Positions 8,302-15,964 of a stretch of 64,000 nt of DNA are shown piece by piece. Each line of letters begins with the position of its first letter. Position 1 is the stretch's first letter. Source of the DNA: Pseudidiomarina marina (GTDB lineage: Bacteria > Pseudomonadota > Gammaproteobacteria > Enterobacterales > Alteromonadaceae); NCBI RefSeq assembly GCF_003987045.1, contig NZ_PIPZ01000003.1:62001-126000 (forward strand), read 5' to 3'. Made by a program: the position numbers and the translations under genes. Under the pieces are notes generated by a model. That model was not told the origin of the DNA and searched no databases. It saw only the letters and a list, made by a program, of their open reading frames with translations.

Positions 8302-10491
8302 TTACGGCGTATTCGTTACAATTCGTGGCGTGACGAAAATTAACAATTCACGCTTTTCATTAACCTGACTGTCGGTACGGAACAACACGCCAACGTAAGG
8401 AATATCACCCAGCAATGGCACTTTTGAAATGTCGTTTAAGATTTGTTGCTGATAAATACCGCCCAATACAATTGTTTCACCGTTCTCAACGAGCACTTGC
8501 GTGCTAATTTCTTGCGTATCAATGGATACCGCAGGACCAGTTGGTGTACTGACGGTTTCACCACGGGTGTTTTGAGTAATAACCAAATCAAGTATCACAC
8601 GGTTATCTGGCGTGATTTGTGGTGTCACAGTTAAGCCCAACACGGCTTTCTTAAACTGAACTGACGTTGCACCTGAAGAAGCACTTTCAACGTAAGGAAT
8701 TTCGGTACCTTGTTCAATGTAAGCTTCTTTCTGGTTCGCCGTGGTGATACGCGGGCTAGCAATGATCTCACCTTTGTTTTCTCGCTCGAGTGCCGATAAC
8801 TCAAGATCAAGCAAGCGGCCATCGGCGAGTTTTGCAACCTGGAAGCCGATAGTGGCCGCAGGTGATGCGATTGGTAAGTTCACATTGAAGTCACCGGTAA
8901 CATTAGTTCCAGTACCCCACGGTGGCGGAACAGAGGTATCTAAAGTCGGTTCAGTGATACCCCAGCGAATACCGAGCTCGTCACTGATATTGTCACGAAC
9001 GGTCACCATACGAGCTTCGATGATTACTTGTTTTACCGGTACGTCAAGCACGTTAACCATGGCTTTAACGGTTTCAATTTGCTCTGGCGTATCGCGCACT
9101 AGCAATGTGTTGGTGCGCTCGTCGACAGTCACTGCACCGCGGCTTGATAATAAATCTGAGCTATCAGTACGCAGAATCTGTGCAATCTCGTCTGCTTTGG
9201 CATAGTTGATTTGAATGTACGAACTTTCCAAAGGCGCTAAATCTTGCATGCGCTGGCGACTTTCTAACTGCTCGGCTTCGCGTTGGGCAAGTTCTGAAGC
9301 TGGCGCAACAATTAGAATGTTGTCGTCATAACGCTTGTCCAAACCTTTCACGCGCAAGATGGTTTCAAGCGCACGCTCCCACGGCACGTTTTCTAAACGT
9401 AGCGTGATGTTACCTTGAACAGATTCACTGGCGACCAAGTTTAAGTTGTTCTCGTCAGCTAAAATTTGCAGTAACTGGCGAACCGGAACATCTTGGAAAT
9501 TCAATGAAATCGGCTTCTGGCTCGATTCCGCTTGAGCTTCTTGAGCATCTACTTGTGGTGCTTCAGCTAAGTTCAACCGTAAATAACCATCAATTTGCTC
9601 GAGCTGGTGTTTAAATTTACGCTTACCAGCAATCTTAATGCGGCTATGACGACCATCACGGAACGTTTCAACATAAGCCACTGGCGTTGCAAATTGACTC
9701 ACATCAAGCACATACAACAAGTCTTCTGGCAGTTCTGTGTCATACAAAATCAGCTCAAGATCGTTGCCACGCATACGCGCTTCGTGCTCAACATTGTCTT
9801 TGTTCAAGGCAATACTAACTTGACCAACATCATTCGATAAGCGGAAGAAATTGATGTTCGTCACGGCAGTTTTTTTCGGCACTTGCTTGCTATCGGTGCG
9901 AACCTCAGCTCGTGGTTGTTCAGCAGGCTGCGCTGTTTCCTTAGCGGCTTGCTGTTTCACTGGCTCTGGTTTCGCTGGCGCCGGCTTGCTATCCGCTTCT
10001 TTCGTTGCTTCTGGCTTAGCTGGCTTAGCCGGGGTCGACTGGGTCGCTGCCGGTTGGCTTGCTGTCGGCTTATCGGCAGCTGCTTTCGCGGTCGATTGTG
10101 CCGGCTCGCTACCATCTTTTGGTGCGACGAATACTAACACCATGACTTCGCCAAATCGGCTCATGAGGTTCTCAAGAGGCTTCTTGGTATACACGCGAAG
10201 CATGAGATCTTCGCGCTGCTGTTCAATTTCGACATAATCGAGCAAAGGGTGGTTTGGCAGATCTAAACGGCCATCTGGCATGTCAGCGCTGGTGCCGAGC
10301 AATAAAAACTCGTGGAGATTTTTATTACTGCTACGGGTAACAACTGGTGACTCGACACGTTTTGAAAAATGCGCTTCAAGATTAAAACGATCTTTATTCA
10401 GCGCAATCTGCTCAACCCGTAAGAGCTCATTGGCCGATACCGCAAGGGGCATCAACAGCAGTAGACAAAAGGTACGGATTAAGTGCTTCAT
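8302..10491 (-). CDS. pilQ: Type IV pilus secretin PilQ
   Basis: 729 residues from the ATG at 10491, which has GGAG upstream and starts inside the pilP stop (TAATG); the frame itself is open 27 codons further. A Sec signal peptide covers residues 1-20. Two AMIN-type regions (about 25-125 and 215-315) are separated by a long Lys/Ala/Pro/Glu-rich linker (about 128-210). They are followed by an STN/N0 domain (about 335-400), a secretin N domain, and the C-terminal secretin barrel (about 560-725; VPLLGDIPYVGVLFRT). It forms the outer-membrane pore for the pilus or DNA-uptake fibre. It is the last of pilMNOPQ. Confidence 0.95.
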   Translation of the reverse strand: MKHLIRTFCLLLLMPLAVSANELLRVEQIALNKDRFNLEAHFSKRVESPVVTRSSNKNLHEFLLLGTSADMPDGRLDLPNHPLLDYVEIEQQREDLMLRVYTKKPLENLMSRFGEVMVLVFVAPKDGSEPAQSTAKAAADKPTASQPAATQSTPAKPAKPEATKEADSKPAPAKPEPVKQQAAKETAQPAEQPRAEVRTDSKQVPKKTAVTNINFFRLSNDVGQVSIALNKDNVEHEARMRGNDLELILYDTELPEDLLYVLDVSQFATPVAYVETFRDGRHSRIKIAGKRKFKHQLEQIDGYLRLNLAEAPQVDAQEAQAESSQKPISLNFQDVPVRQLLQILADENNLNLVASESVQGNITLRLENVPWERALETILRVKGLDKRYDDNILIVAPASELAQREAEQLESRQRMQDLAPLESSYIQINYAKADEIAQILRTDSSDLLSSRGAVTVDERTNTLLVRDTPEQIETVKAMVNVLDVPVKQVIIEARMVTVRDNISDELGIRWGITEPTLDTSVPPPWGTGTNVTGDFNVNLPIASPAATIGFQVAKLADGRLLDLELSALERENKGEIIASPRITTANQKEAYIEQGTEIPYVESASSGATSVQFKKAVLGLTVTPQITPDNRVILDLVITQNTRGETVSTPTGPAVSIDTQEISTQVLVENGETIVLGGIYQQQILNDISKVPLLGDIPYVGVLFRTDSQVNEKRELLIFVTPRIVTNTP

Positions 10492-11030
10492 TAGTTCGAG
10501 CTCCTTTGCGAGTTCAGCAAGGTTAACGATACGTCGCGTTGTTGCCAGCAGCCGTCGCCGGTAGCTAACCATTCACGAATCGAAATTTGTTGTGGAGTAA
10601 TAGCGGTGATGCGGCCGTTATCGAGGCCAATGAAATCACCACGTTGTACGCGGAATAATTTACCCTCGTTGGAGACAACCAGTGCCACGAGCTGGCCATC
10701 TCCGGAGCGCATCGTACCGCTCAATGCGAGTTGGTCAAGAGCAACGCCCTGTAGGTTACCTTTCGGGGTTCCGAGAGTTGGTTGCGGGCAGTTTTGTCCA
10801 GACGCTTGCGCTGCATTGTCACGCAGCGGTGTTGGCTGGAATGGATTACGAATATCCGCCCCGGTGTATTGAATACGCTCTAGCTCAGGCAATTCAGGAG
10901 GCGGGCTAATACCGGGTTTCGCGGTTTGCTGAACCTCAGCAGTAAACTGTTCAAGATCTTGATGCCCAGTTGGCGCACAACCTGCCAAAAACCCAAAAGC
11001 AGCCGCTGACACAAGCAATTTTTTCATCAT
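10491..11030 (-). CDS. pilP: Type IV pilus inner-membrane lipoprotein PilP
   Basis: 179 residues with a lipoprotein signal: charged MMKK, hydrophobic stretch and lipobox LAGC at about residues 15-18. The C-terminal PilP beta domain contains LALSGTMRSGDGQLVALV and VQRGDFIGLDNGRI. PilP links the PilN-PilO inner-membrane complex to PilQ. Two adjacent ATG codons are possible starts; the first has GAGG at a good distance. It overlaps pilO by 4 bp and pilQ by 1 bp. Confidence 0.93.
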   Translation of the reverse strand: MMKKLLVSAAAFGFLAGCAPTGHQDLEQFTAEVQQTAKPGISPPPELPELERIQYTGADIRNPFQPTPLRDNAAQASGQNCPQPTLGTPKGNLQGVALDQLALSGTMRSGDGQLVALVVSNEGKLFRVQRGDFIGLDNGRITAITPQQISIREWLATGDGCWQQRDVSLTLLNSQRSSN

Positions 11031-11617
11031 GGTTGTGCCCTCAACGTTTGCTGACGATAAGTCTCGGCGTTAATCGATAAACTTAAAGTGCCCTCATCGT
11101 CTTGCAGTTGCATTTTGAAATCTTTGACACTAATGATGCGATCGAGGCTCGACATTTGACCAACAAAGTCACCGATTTGATGGTAGGCGCCTTTTAATTC
11201 AATACGCATTGGTAGCGCGGTATAAAACTCACGCGGCTGCGGCATCAACCATTCAATGCGATCAAAACGTAAACCACTCTTCGTCCCAATCAGACTAATG
11301 TCGTCCAGTAATTTAGGCGTCTCATCATCGTTCGGGAGCATGGCTAAAAGTGTTTCGAGGTCACTATTAAGTTGCTCAAGTTGTTCGCGATACAACGGCA
11401 AGTTCACCGCCGTTTGATACTTGGTTTGATAATCTTGTTTGAGCTGTGATTCTTTTGCGACTTCACGCTTATAATTTGCCCATTCGTCGGCCAAGATAAA
11501 GTGATAACTTAAACCAAGCACGGCAATGGCAATAATAACCAATACCGCAATGCGGAACGGGCGCGGCCAAAATGGCAACTCGTTGATATCTAATTCACGT
11601 AGGCTATCCATACTCAT
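11027..11617 (-). CDS. pilO: Type IV pilus alignment protein PilO
   Basis: 196 residues with one N-terminal membrane helix (about 20-40), a coiled-coil stretch rich in Gln/Leu/Glu (about 55-100) and a C-terminal ferredoxin-like PilO domain. The ATG at 11617 lies one base after the pilN stop and has GGAGG upstream, though at a long 12-bp spacing; the frame is open 12 codons further up inside pilN. It forms a heterodimer with PilN. Confidence 0.92.
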   Translation of the reverse strand: MSMDSLRELDINELPFWPRPFRIAVLVIIAIAVLGLSYHFILADEWANYKREVAKESQLKQDYQTKYQTAVNLPLYREQLEQLNSDLETLLAMLPNDDETPKLLDDISLIGTKSGLRFDRIEWLMPQPREFYTALPMRIELKGAYHQIGDFVGQMSSLDRIISVKDFKMQLQDDEGTLSLSINAETYRQQTLRAQP

Positions 11618-11618
11618 C

Positions 11619-12212
11619 TTACTTTTTCGCCTCCGTGGTTGTTGGTGGAACAATCGTTACCACCAATGAAAATGCATCGTAATCGGAATTCGCATCGGCG
11701 CCACGGGCGCGACCACGCGAGCCAAAACTGGCCGAAACCACGTTTCGCAGTTCGGGATCAGCGAACACGGACGACGATTTCAAATCACGTAAAAATTCGG
11801 AAACCCGATTATTGGAAATACTGCGGCCACTAATAATCAACTGCAAATCACGCTTCTCAAGTGAATGCAGATACACGCCGTCTGGTGTGCGTTCGGTTAA
11901 TTCATTAAAGATAGTAATGGCTGTGTTTCGATCTTCATGCAGCGATTGAATCAACTTGATGCGGTTTAAAATTTCTTGTTTCTTCTTATTAATGCTGTTG
12001 ATTTCAGCAATTTGCGAATCAAGAATTTGAATTTGTGATTGCAAGAAGTTATTACGGCGTTGCTGGTAACTCTTGTAGTCGCCAATGACCATATACGCGG
12101 CGCCAAAAATAATTCCAGCAATACCAACCGCAATACCAGCATGAATGCCGAAGCGGGTTTTTGCGCGTTGGCGTGCGGTTTCGCGCCACGGGAGTAGGTT
12201 TACATGTGCCAT
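11619..12212 (-). CDS. pilN: Type IV pilus assembly protein PilN
   Basis: 197 residues. The N-terminal peptide MAHVNLLPWRE is the conserved cytoplasmic tail of PilN that docks into PilM. A membrane helix follows (about 22-43), then a coiled coil and a small periplasmic domain. It overlaps the end of pilM by 13 bp. Confidence 0.94.
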   Translation of the reverse strand: MAHVNLLPWRETARQRAKTRFGIHAGIAVGIAGIIFGAAYMVIGDYKSYQQRRNNFLQSQIQILDSQIAEINSINKKKQEILNRIKLIQSLHEDRNTAITIFNELTERTPDGVYLHSLEKRDLQLIISGRSISNNRVSEFLRDLKSSSVFADPELRNVVSASFGSRGRARGADANSDYDAFSLVVTIVPPTTTEAKK

Positions 12213-13267
12213 GTTGCAAAACTCCGTAACGCAAGGCCTATCGACTCAACAAATCGTGGCCCGTGATTTTGTAGATGCGAAAACTTACTTGGCAAAATAA
12301 AGTGCTCAAAAGGGTTTAGCGCATGTACGGGGTACTCAACTTGCTCGCTCAAAGCTTCCGTAATCATCGGTAGCATGGCGCCGGTGTTTATCAGTAATAT
12401 TGCAGCGAAGCCCTTGTCCGCAGCATTGCTTTGATACATTTGGACGCTACGGCTAACTTGGTTCCACAAGTTGCTTAAAAAGTCTTGAATAATCAGGGTA
12501 GGGAAATCGTCAATATCACCTGAGCGCAGCTTCGCCATAATTTCGCCATGGTCGATGCTACCATCTTCGTCGAGTGCACTCAGCAACGGTGTTAAGCCGC
12601 CGGACTGTGGCCGGTGGAAGGCCACTTCACCTTGATGAACAACAATAATTTGTATTGCACTGGTACTAATATCGAGAATCAAATACGGGAGCTTGCTCTC
12701 GAGCACTTCTGGGTGCATGTGCGGCAACAAATGACCGCAAGCGCGCGCAATGGCTTGGTTATCAACATCCATAATGGCAACCTTGTACCCAGCACTTTCA
12801 AGCGCCTGTACGCGGCTGTCGACACTGATGGTTCGGGTAGCGGTTACTAAAACGCGTTGTTGTCCCGGAAGCGTTTGATGCTCGCCGAGGCTTTCAAAGT
12901 CATAGCGCACTTCGTTGATGGGGAACGGGATAAGTGCTTCAGCTTCGCTTTCGATTTTCTCAGCAATCGCTTCATCATCTAAATCGAGACTCATTGGTAC
13001 TTGCTTTGATATTGCTTGCGTACCTGATACAGCAGCGACAGCGACCCGTGTGCTGCCCATACGCTTACGCACCTGCGTAATCATCTTCGCAAGTTTCTCG
13101 ATATCTGAAATTTCGTCGTCGGTAATTAAATTCTTCGGTAGTGATACTTCAGCAACATGTGTAATGTCGTAAGTATCGCCGCTAGGCACAAGCTCAATAG
13201 CCTTTACTGCATCCGAAGCGATATCAATTCCCAGACCTGGCTTTTTTCCCAGACCAAATAGCCCCAT
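12200..13267 (-). CDS. pilM: Type IV pilus assembly ATPase-fold protein PilM
   Basis: 355 residues of the actin/FtsA-like PilM family. The N-terminus GLFGLGKKPGLGIDIASDAVKAIEL carries the phosphate-1 loop, and LILDISTSAIQIIVVHQG is the second nucleotide-contact strand. It is the cytoplasmic member of the PilMNOP ring. First gene of the operon; GGGGAG precedes the ATG. Confidence 0.94.
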   Translation of the reverse strand: MGLFGLGKKPGLGIDIASDAVKAIELVPSGDTYDITHVAEVSLPKNLITDDEISDIEKLAKMITQVRKRMGSTRVAVAAVSGTQAISKQVPMSLDLDDEAIAEKIESEAEALIPFPINEVRYDFESLGEHQTLPGQQRVLVTATRTISVDSRVQALESAGYKVAIMDVDNQAIARACGHLLPHMHPEVLESKLPYLILDISTSAIQIIVVHQGEVAFHRPQSGGLTPLLSALDEDGSIDHGEIMAKLRSGDIDDFPTLIIQDFLSNLWNQVSRSVQMYQSNAADKGFAAILLINTGAMLPMITEALSEQVEYPVHALNPFEHFILPSKFSHLQNHGPRFVESIGLALRSFATWHM

Positions 13268-13300
13268 AATGCTCCCCTGAATTGGACCGGTTTCTATGGC

Positions 13301-13329
13301 ATTATATTATTAAAATTGTTCTATGCCGA
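13301..13329 (-). promoter_or_regulatory. Probable promoter of the pilMNOPQ operon
   Basis: On the minus strand a perfect TATAAT (13301-13306) sits 17 bp from TCGGCA (13324-13329, 4 of 6 to TTGACA). Predicted transcription start is about 25-30 bp before the pilM ATG. Confidence 0.5.
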
Positions 13330-13358
13330 ACCTCATATTAAGCAGAAAGGTAAGCATT

Positions 13359-13376
13359 GTGCAAAGTTCTTTGCAC
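13359..13376. promoter_or_regulatory. Perfect 8-bp palindrome between pilM and mrcA
   Basis: GTGCAAAG, two bases, CTTTGCAC. It lies in the 212-bp divergent control region, about 30 bp upstream of the putative pilM -35. Shape and place suit a dimeric DNA-binding protein, which I cannot name. Confidence 0.4.
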
Positions 13377-13390
13377 TATCTAAATAAACA

Positions 13391-13419
13391 TTACGTTTCT
13401 GTCCTTATCTTTCTATAAT
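13391..13419 (+). promoter_or_regulatory. Possible promoter of mrcA
   Basis: A perfect TATAAT at 13414-13419, with only a poor -35 (TTACGT) 17 bp upstream. It is 61 bp before the mrcA start. Confidence 0.35.
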
Positions 13420-13479
13420 ATGAACGTAAATTGCGCAACCTGTAAAACAGTATAGTCGAAAGGAAAAAAGGGGCTGTCT

Positions 13480-15942
13480 TTGAAGATTTTTAAGTGGGTG
13501 CTTGGCGTCGGTGCGGCATTAGCTATTTTCGGCTCCATTGCCGTGGTTGGATTGTACTTCTATTGGGAAGACGACTTACCGAGTGTGGCAGAACTCAAAG
13601 AAGTGCGTTTGCAAACACCAATGCAAGTGTATTCATCTGATGGTGAAATGATTGCGCAATTTGGCGAAATCCGTCGAATTCCTCTGCAATTAGAAGATAT
13701 TCCTCAACCACTTATCAATGCTTTTCTCGCCACCGAAGATCAACGTTTTTACGACCACTTTGGAATTGATCCGATTGGTGTTGCTCGCGCTTTCGCACTA
13801 CTAGTTAGTACTGGCGAAATTCAAGGGGGTGGTAGTACCATCACACAACAGCTAGCGCGAAACTTTTACTTGAGCTTTGAGCAAACCTGGACGCGAAAAA
13901 TAAAAGAAGCGTTTATTTCTTTGCGAATGGAAAAAGAGCTGAGCAAAGACGAAATTCTTGAACTGTACCTGAATAAGATTACCTTTGGTCATCGCGCCCA
14001 CGGAGTTGGCGCTGCGGCGCAAGTTTATTACGGGAAAGAGGTACAAGATCTCACGTTGGCACAAATGGCGATGATCGCTGGCTTGCCAAAAGCACCTTCC
14101 ACGATGAATCCAATTTCGAATCCAGAGCGTGCGCGCGAACGCCGCGCAGTTGTGCTTGGCCGGATGCTCGCTGAAAACTTTATCTCAGAGAGCCAATATC
14201 GCGAAGCGTTAGCCGAGCCAATCGATACGCGTTTGCACGGTGCAGAAGTGACCATGAGTGCGCCGTATTTGGCGGAAATGGTGCGTGCCGATATGGTTGC
14301 GCGCTACGGTGAAGATGCTGCTTACAACTCTGGCTTTAAAGTTTATACAACGGTTAATGCGAAGCAACAGCGGGCGGCGCAACGTGCGGTGCAGTTGAAT
14401 CTGCATGGGTACGACGAGCGTCATGGCTACCGTGGTGCCGAGCAAGTGTTATGGCAGCCAGAAGACGAAGCTTGGGAGCTTGATGCCATTCGTGAATTTT
14501 TGCGCGAACAAGAATCGATTGGTTTAACCGTACCGGCAGTTGTTTTGAGCGTTTCTGAGCAATCCGCACAAGTTCTAACCGCCAGTGGCGAAGCACGCGA
14601 ATTACCATGGTCTGGGCTTGCTTGGGCACGCCCTTATATGCATGCCGATCGTCAAGGCCCGGCGCCCAAAGTAGCGGCTGATGTATTGGCGCCTGGTGAG
14701 CTGATTCGTATACGAGCGACCGAGCAAGGACTTCGCTTAGCGCAAGTACCAGAACCAAGTGGTGCGATTATTTCTTTGCGCCCACAAGACGGCAGTATTG
14801 CGGCAGCCGTGGGTGGATACAGTTTTGCCATTAGCCAATACAACCGGTCAATTCAGGCCGAACGTCAAGCCGGCTCGAACATCAAGCCGTTTATTTATTC
14901 AGCGGCGCTAGAAAATGGTTTTACCCTAGCAACGTTAGTGAACGATGCACCTATCAACCAATGGAACCCTGGAAGTGGTATTGCTTGGCGTCCGCGGAAT
15001 TCGCCAGATGTTTATGAAGGTCCGATTCGAGTGCGCCAAGCCTTGGCTAAGTCGAAAAACGTTGTATCGGTGCGTCTGATGCGGGCAATGGGTATTGATA
15101 CCACGGTTGAATATTTGACCCGCTTTGGTTTTGCGATGGATGAATTACCGCGTAACGAATCATTGTCTCTTGGTTCGGCATCGATGACGCCGTTAGAAGT
15201 CGCACGTGGCTATGCGGTTTTTGCCAATGGTGGCTACTTGGTCAATCCGTATTTCATCGAACGCATTGTCGATAACAATGACGAAGTTGTTTACACCGCG
15301 CGTCCCGCTGTTGCTTGCGTATTATGTGAGGACGAGCAGCGAGAAGTGGTGCAGGCACCACAAGTAATTTCGGAACAGAATGCGTATTTGGTTACCGAAG
15401 CGATGAATTCAGCGGTGTGGGGGGGTGGTAGTTGGCAACACCGCACGGGCTGGAATGGGACAGCATGGCGTATTCAACGCTCGAAGCCAATTATCGATTT
15501 AGCTGGTCGTAACATCGTCGGTAAAACCGGTACAACAAACGACGTGAAAGATACTTGGTTCTCTGGATTCGTCAGTGGTTTGGTGACAACAGCATGGGTT
15601 GGTTTTGACAACCTTGAACGTGCGCTTGGCAGCACGACGATGAATGAAAATTTAGACAGTGACGAGCAGCCTATTTCAGGTACTGAGGGCGGGGCAAAAA
15701 CGGCGTTACCAATGTGGATTGATTACATGGAAACAGCGCTAGAAGATGCCACCGTTGAACCGTTCCAAGTGCCGCCTGGATTGGTGATGGCGCGGATTGA
15801 TTTAGCGACCGGTAAATTGAGTCGTAAGAACGACTATACCACGCGTTTTGAATATTTCTTGCCGGGCACTGCGCCAACGGAGTATGCGGATTCGAAGTCG
15901 TCGTCAAAAGATATTTTCAGTGACGACGACTCGATTTTCTAA
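13480..15942 (+). CDS. mrcA: Penicillin-binding protein 1A (bifunctional class A PBP)
   Basis: 820 residues. An N-terminal membrane anchor (about 7-27) is followed by a GT51 glycosyltransferase domain with ATEDQRFYDHFGID (catalytic Glu) and GGSTITQQLARN. An OB-like insert (about 300-420) precedes the transpeptidase domain, with SNIKPFIY (SxxK), SKN (SxN) and GKTGTTND (KTG). It polymerises and cross-links peptidoglycan in the inner membrane. The start is TTG with AAGGGG seven bases upstream; no ATG or GTG fits better. Divergent from pilM, as is usual in gammaproteobacteria. Confidence 0.95.
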   Translation: MKIFKWVLGVGAALAIFGSIAVVGLYFYWEDDLPSVAELKEVRLQTPMQVYSSDGEMIAQFGEIRRIPLQLEDIPQPLINAFLATEDQRFYDHFGIDPIGVARAFALLVSTGEIQGGGSTITQQLARNFYLSFEQTWTRKIKEAFISLRMEKELSKDEILELYLNKITFGHRAHGVGAAAQVYYGKEVQDLTLAQMAMIAGLPKAPSTMNPISNPERARERRAVVLGRMLAENFISESQYREALAEPIDTRLHGAEVTMSAPYLAEMVRADMVARYGEDAAYNSGFKVYTTVNAKQQRAAQRAVQLNLHGYDERHGYRGAEQVLWQPEDEAWELDAIREFLREQESIGLTVPAVVLSVSEQSAQVLTASGEARELPWSGLAWARPYMHADRQGPAPKVAADVLAPGELIRIRATEQGLRLAQVPEPSGAIISLRPQDGSIAAAVGGYSFAISQYNRSIQAERQAGSNIKPFIYSAALENGFTLATLVNDAPINQWNPGSGIAWRPRNSPDVYEGPIRVRQALAKSKNVVSVRLMRAMGIDTTVEYLTRFGFAMDELPRNESLSLGSASMTPLEVARGYAVFANGGYLVNPYFIERIVDNNDEVVYTARPAVACVLCEDEQREVVQAPQVISEQNAYLVTEAMNSAVWGGGSWQHRTGWNGTAWRIQRSKPIIDLAGRNIVGKTGTTNDVKDTWFSGFVSGLVTTAWVGFDNLERALGSTTMNENLDSDEQPISGTEGGAKTALPMWIDYMETALEDATVEPFQVPPGLVMARIDLATGKLSRKNDYTTRFEYFLPGTAPTEYADSKSSSKDIFSDDDSIF

Positions 15943-15964
15943 CTCACGTTCTTAAAGTAAGGAA

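Noticed and set aside
9851-10237. Open frame antisense to the low-complexity linker of pilQ
   Set aside because: Its composition simply mirrors the Lys/Ala/Pro-rich pilQ linker; there is no ribosome binding site or homology.
13431-13456. TTGCGC / TATAGT as the mrcA promoter
   Set aside because: The hexamers are only 14 bp apart, too close for sigma-70.
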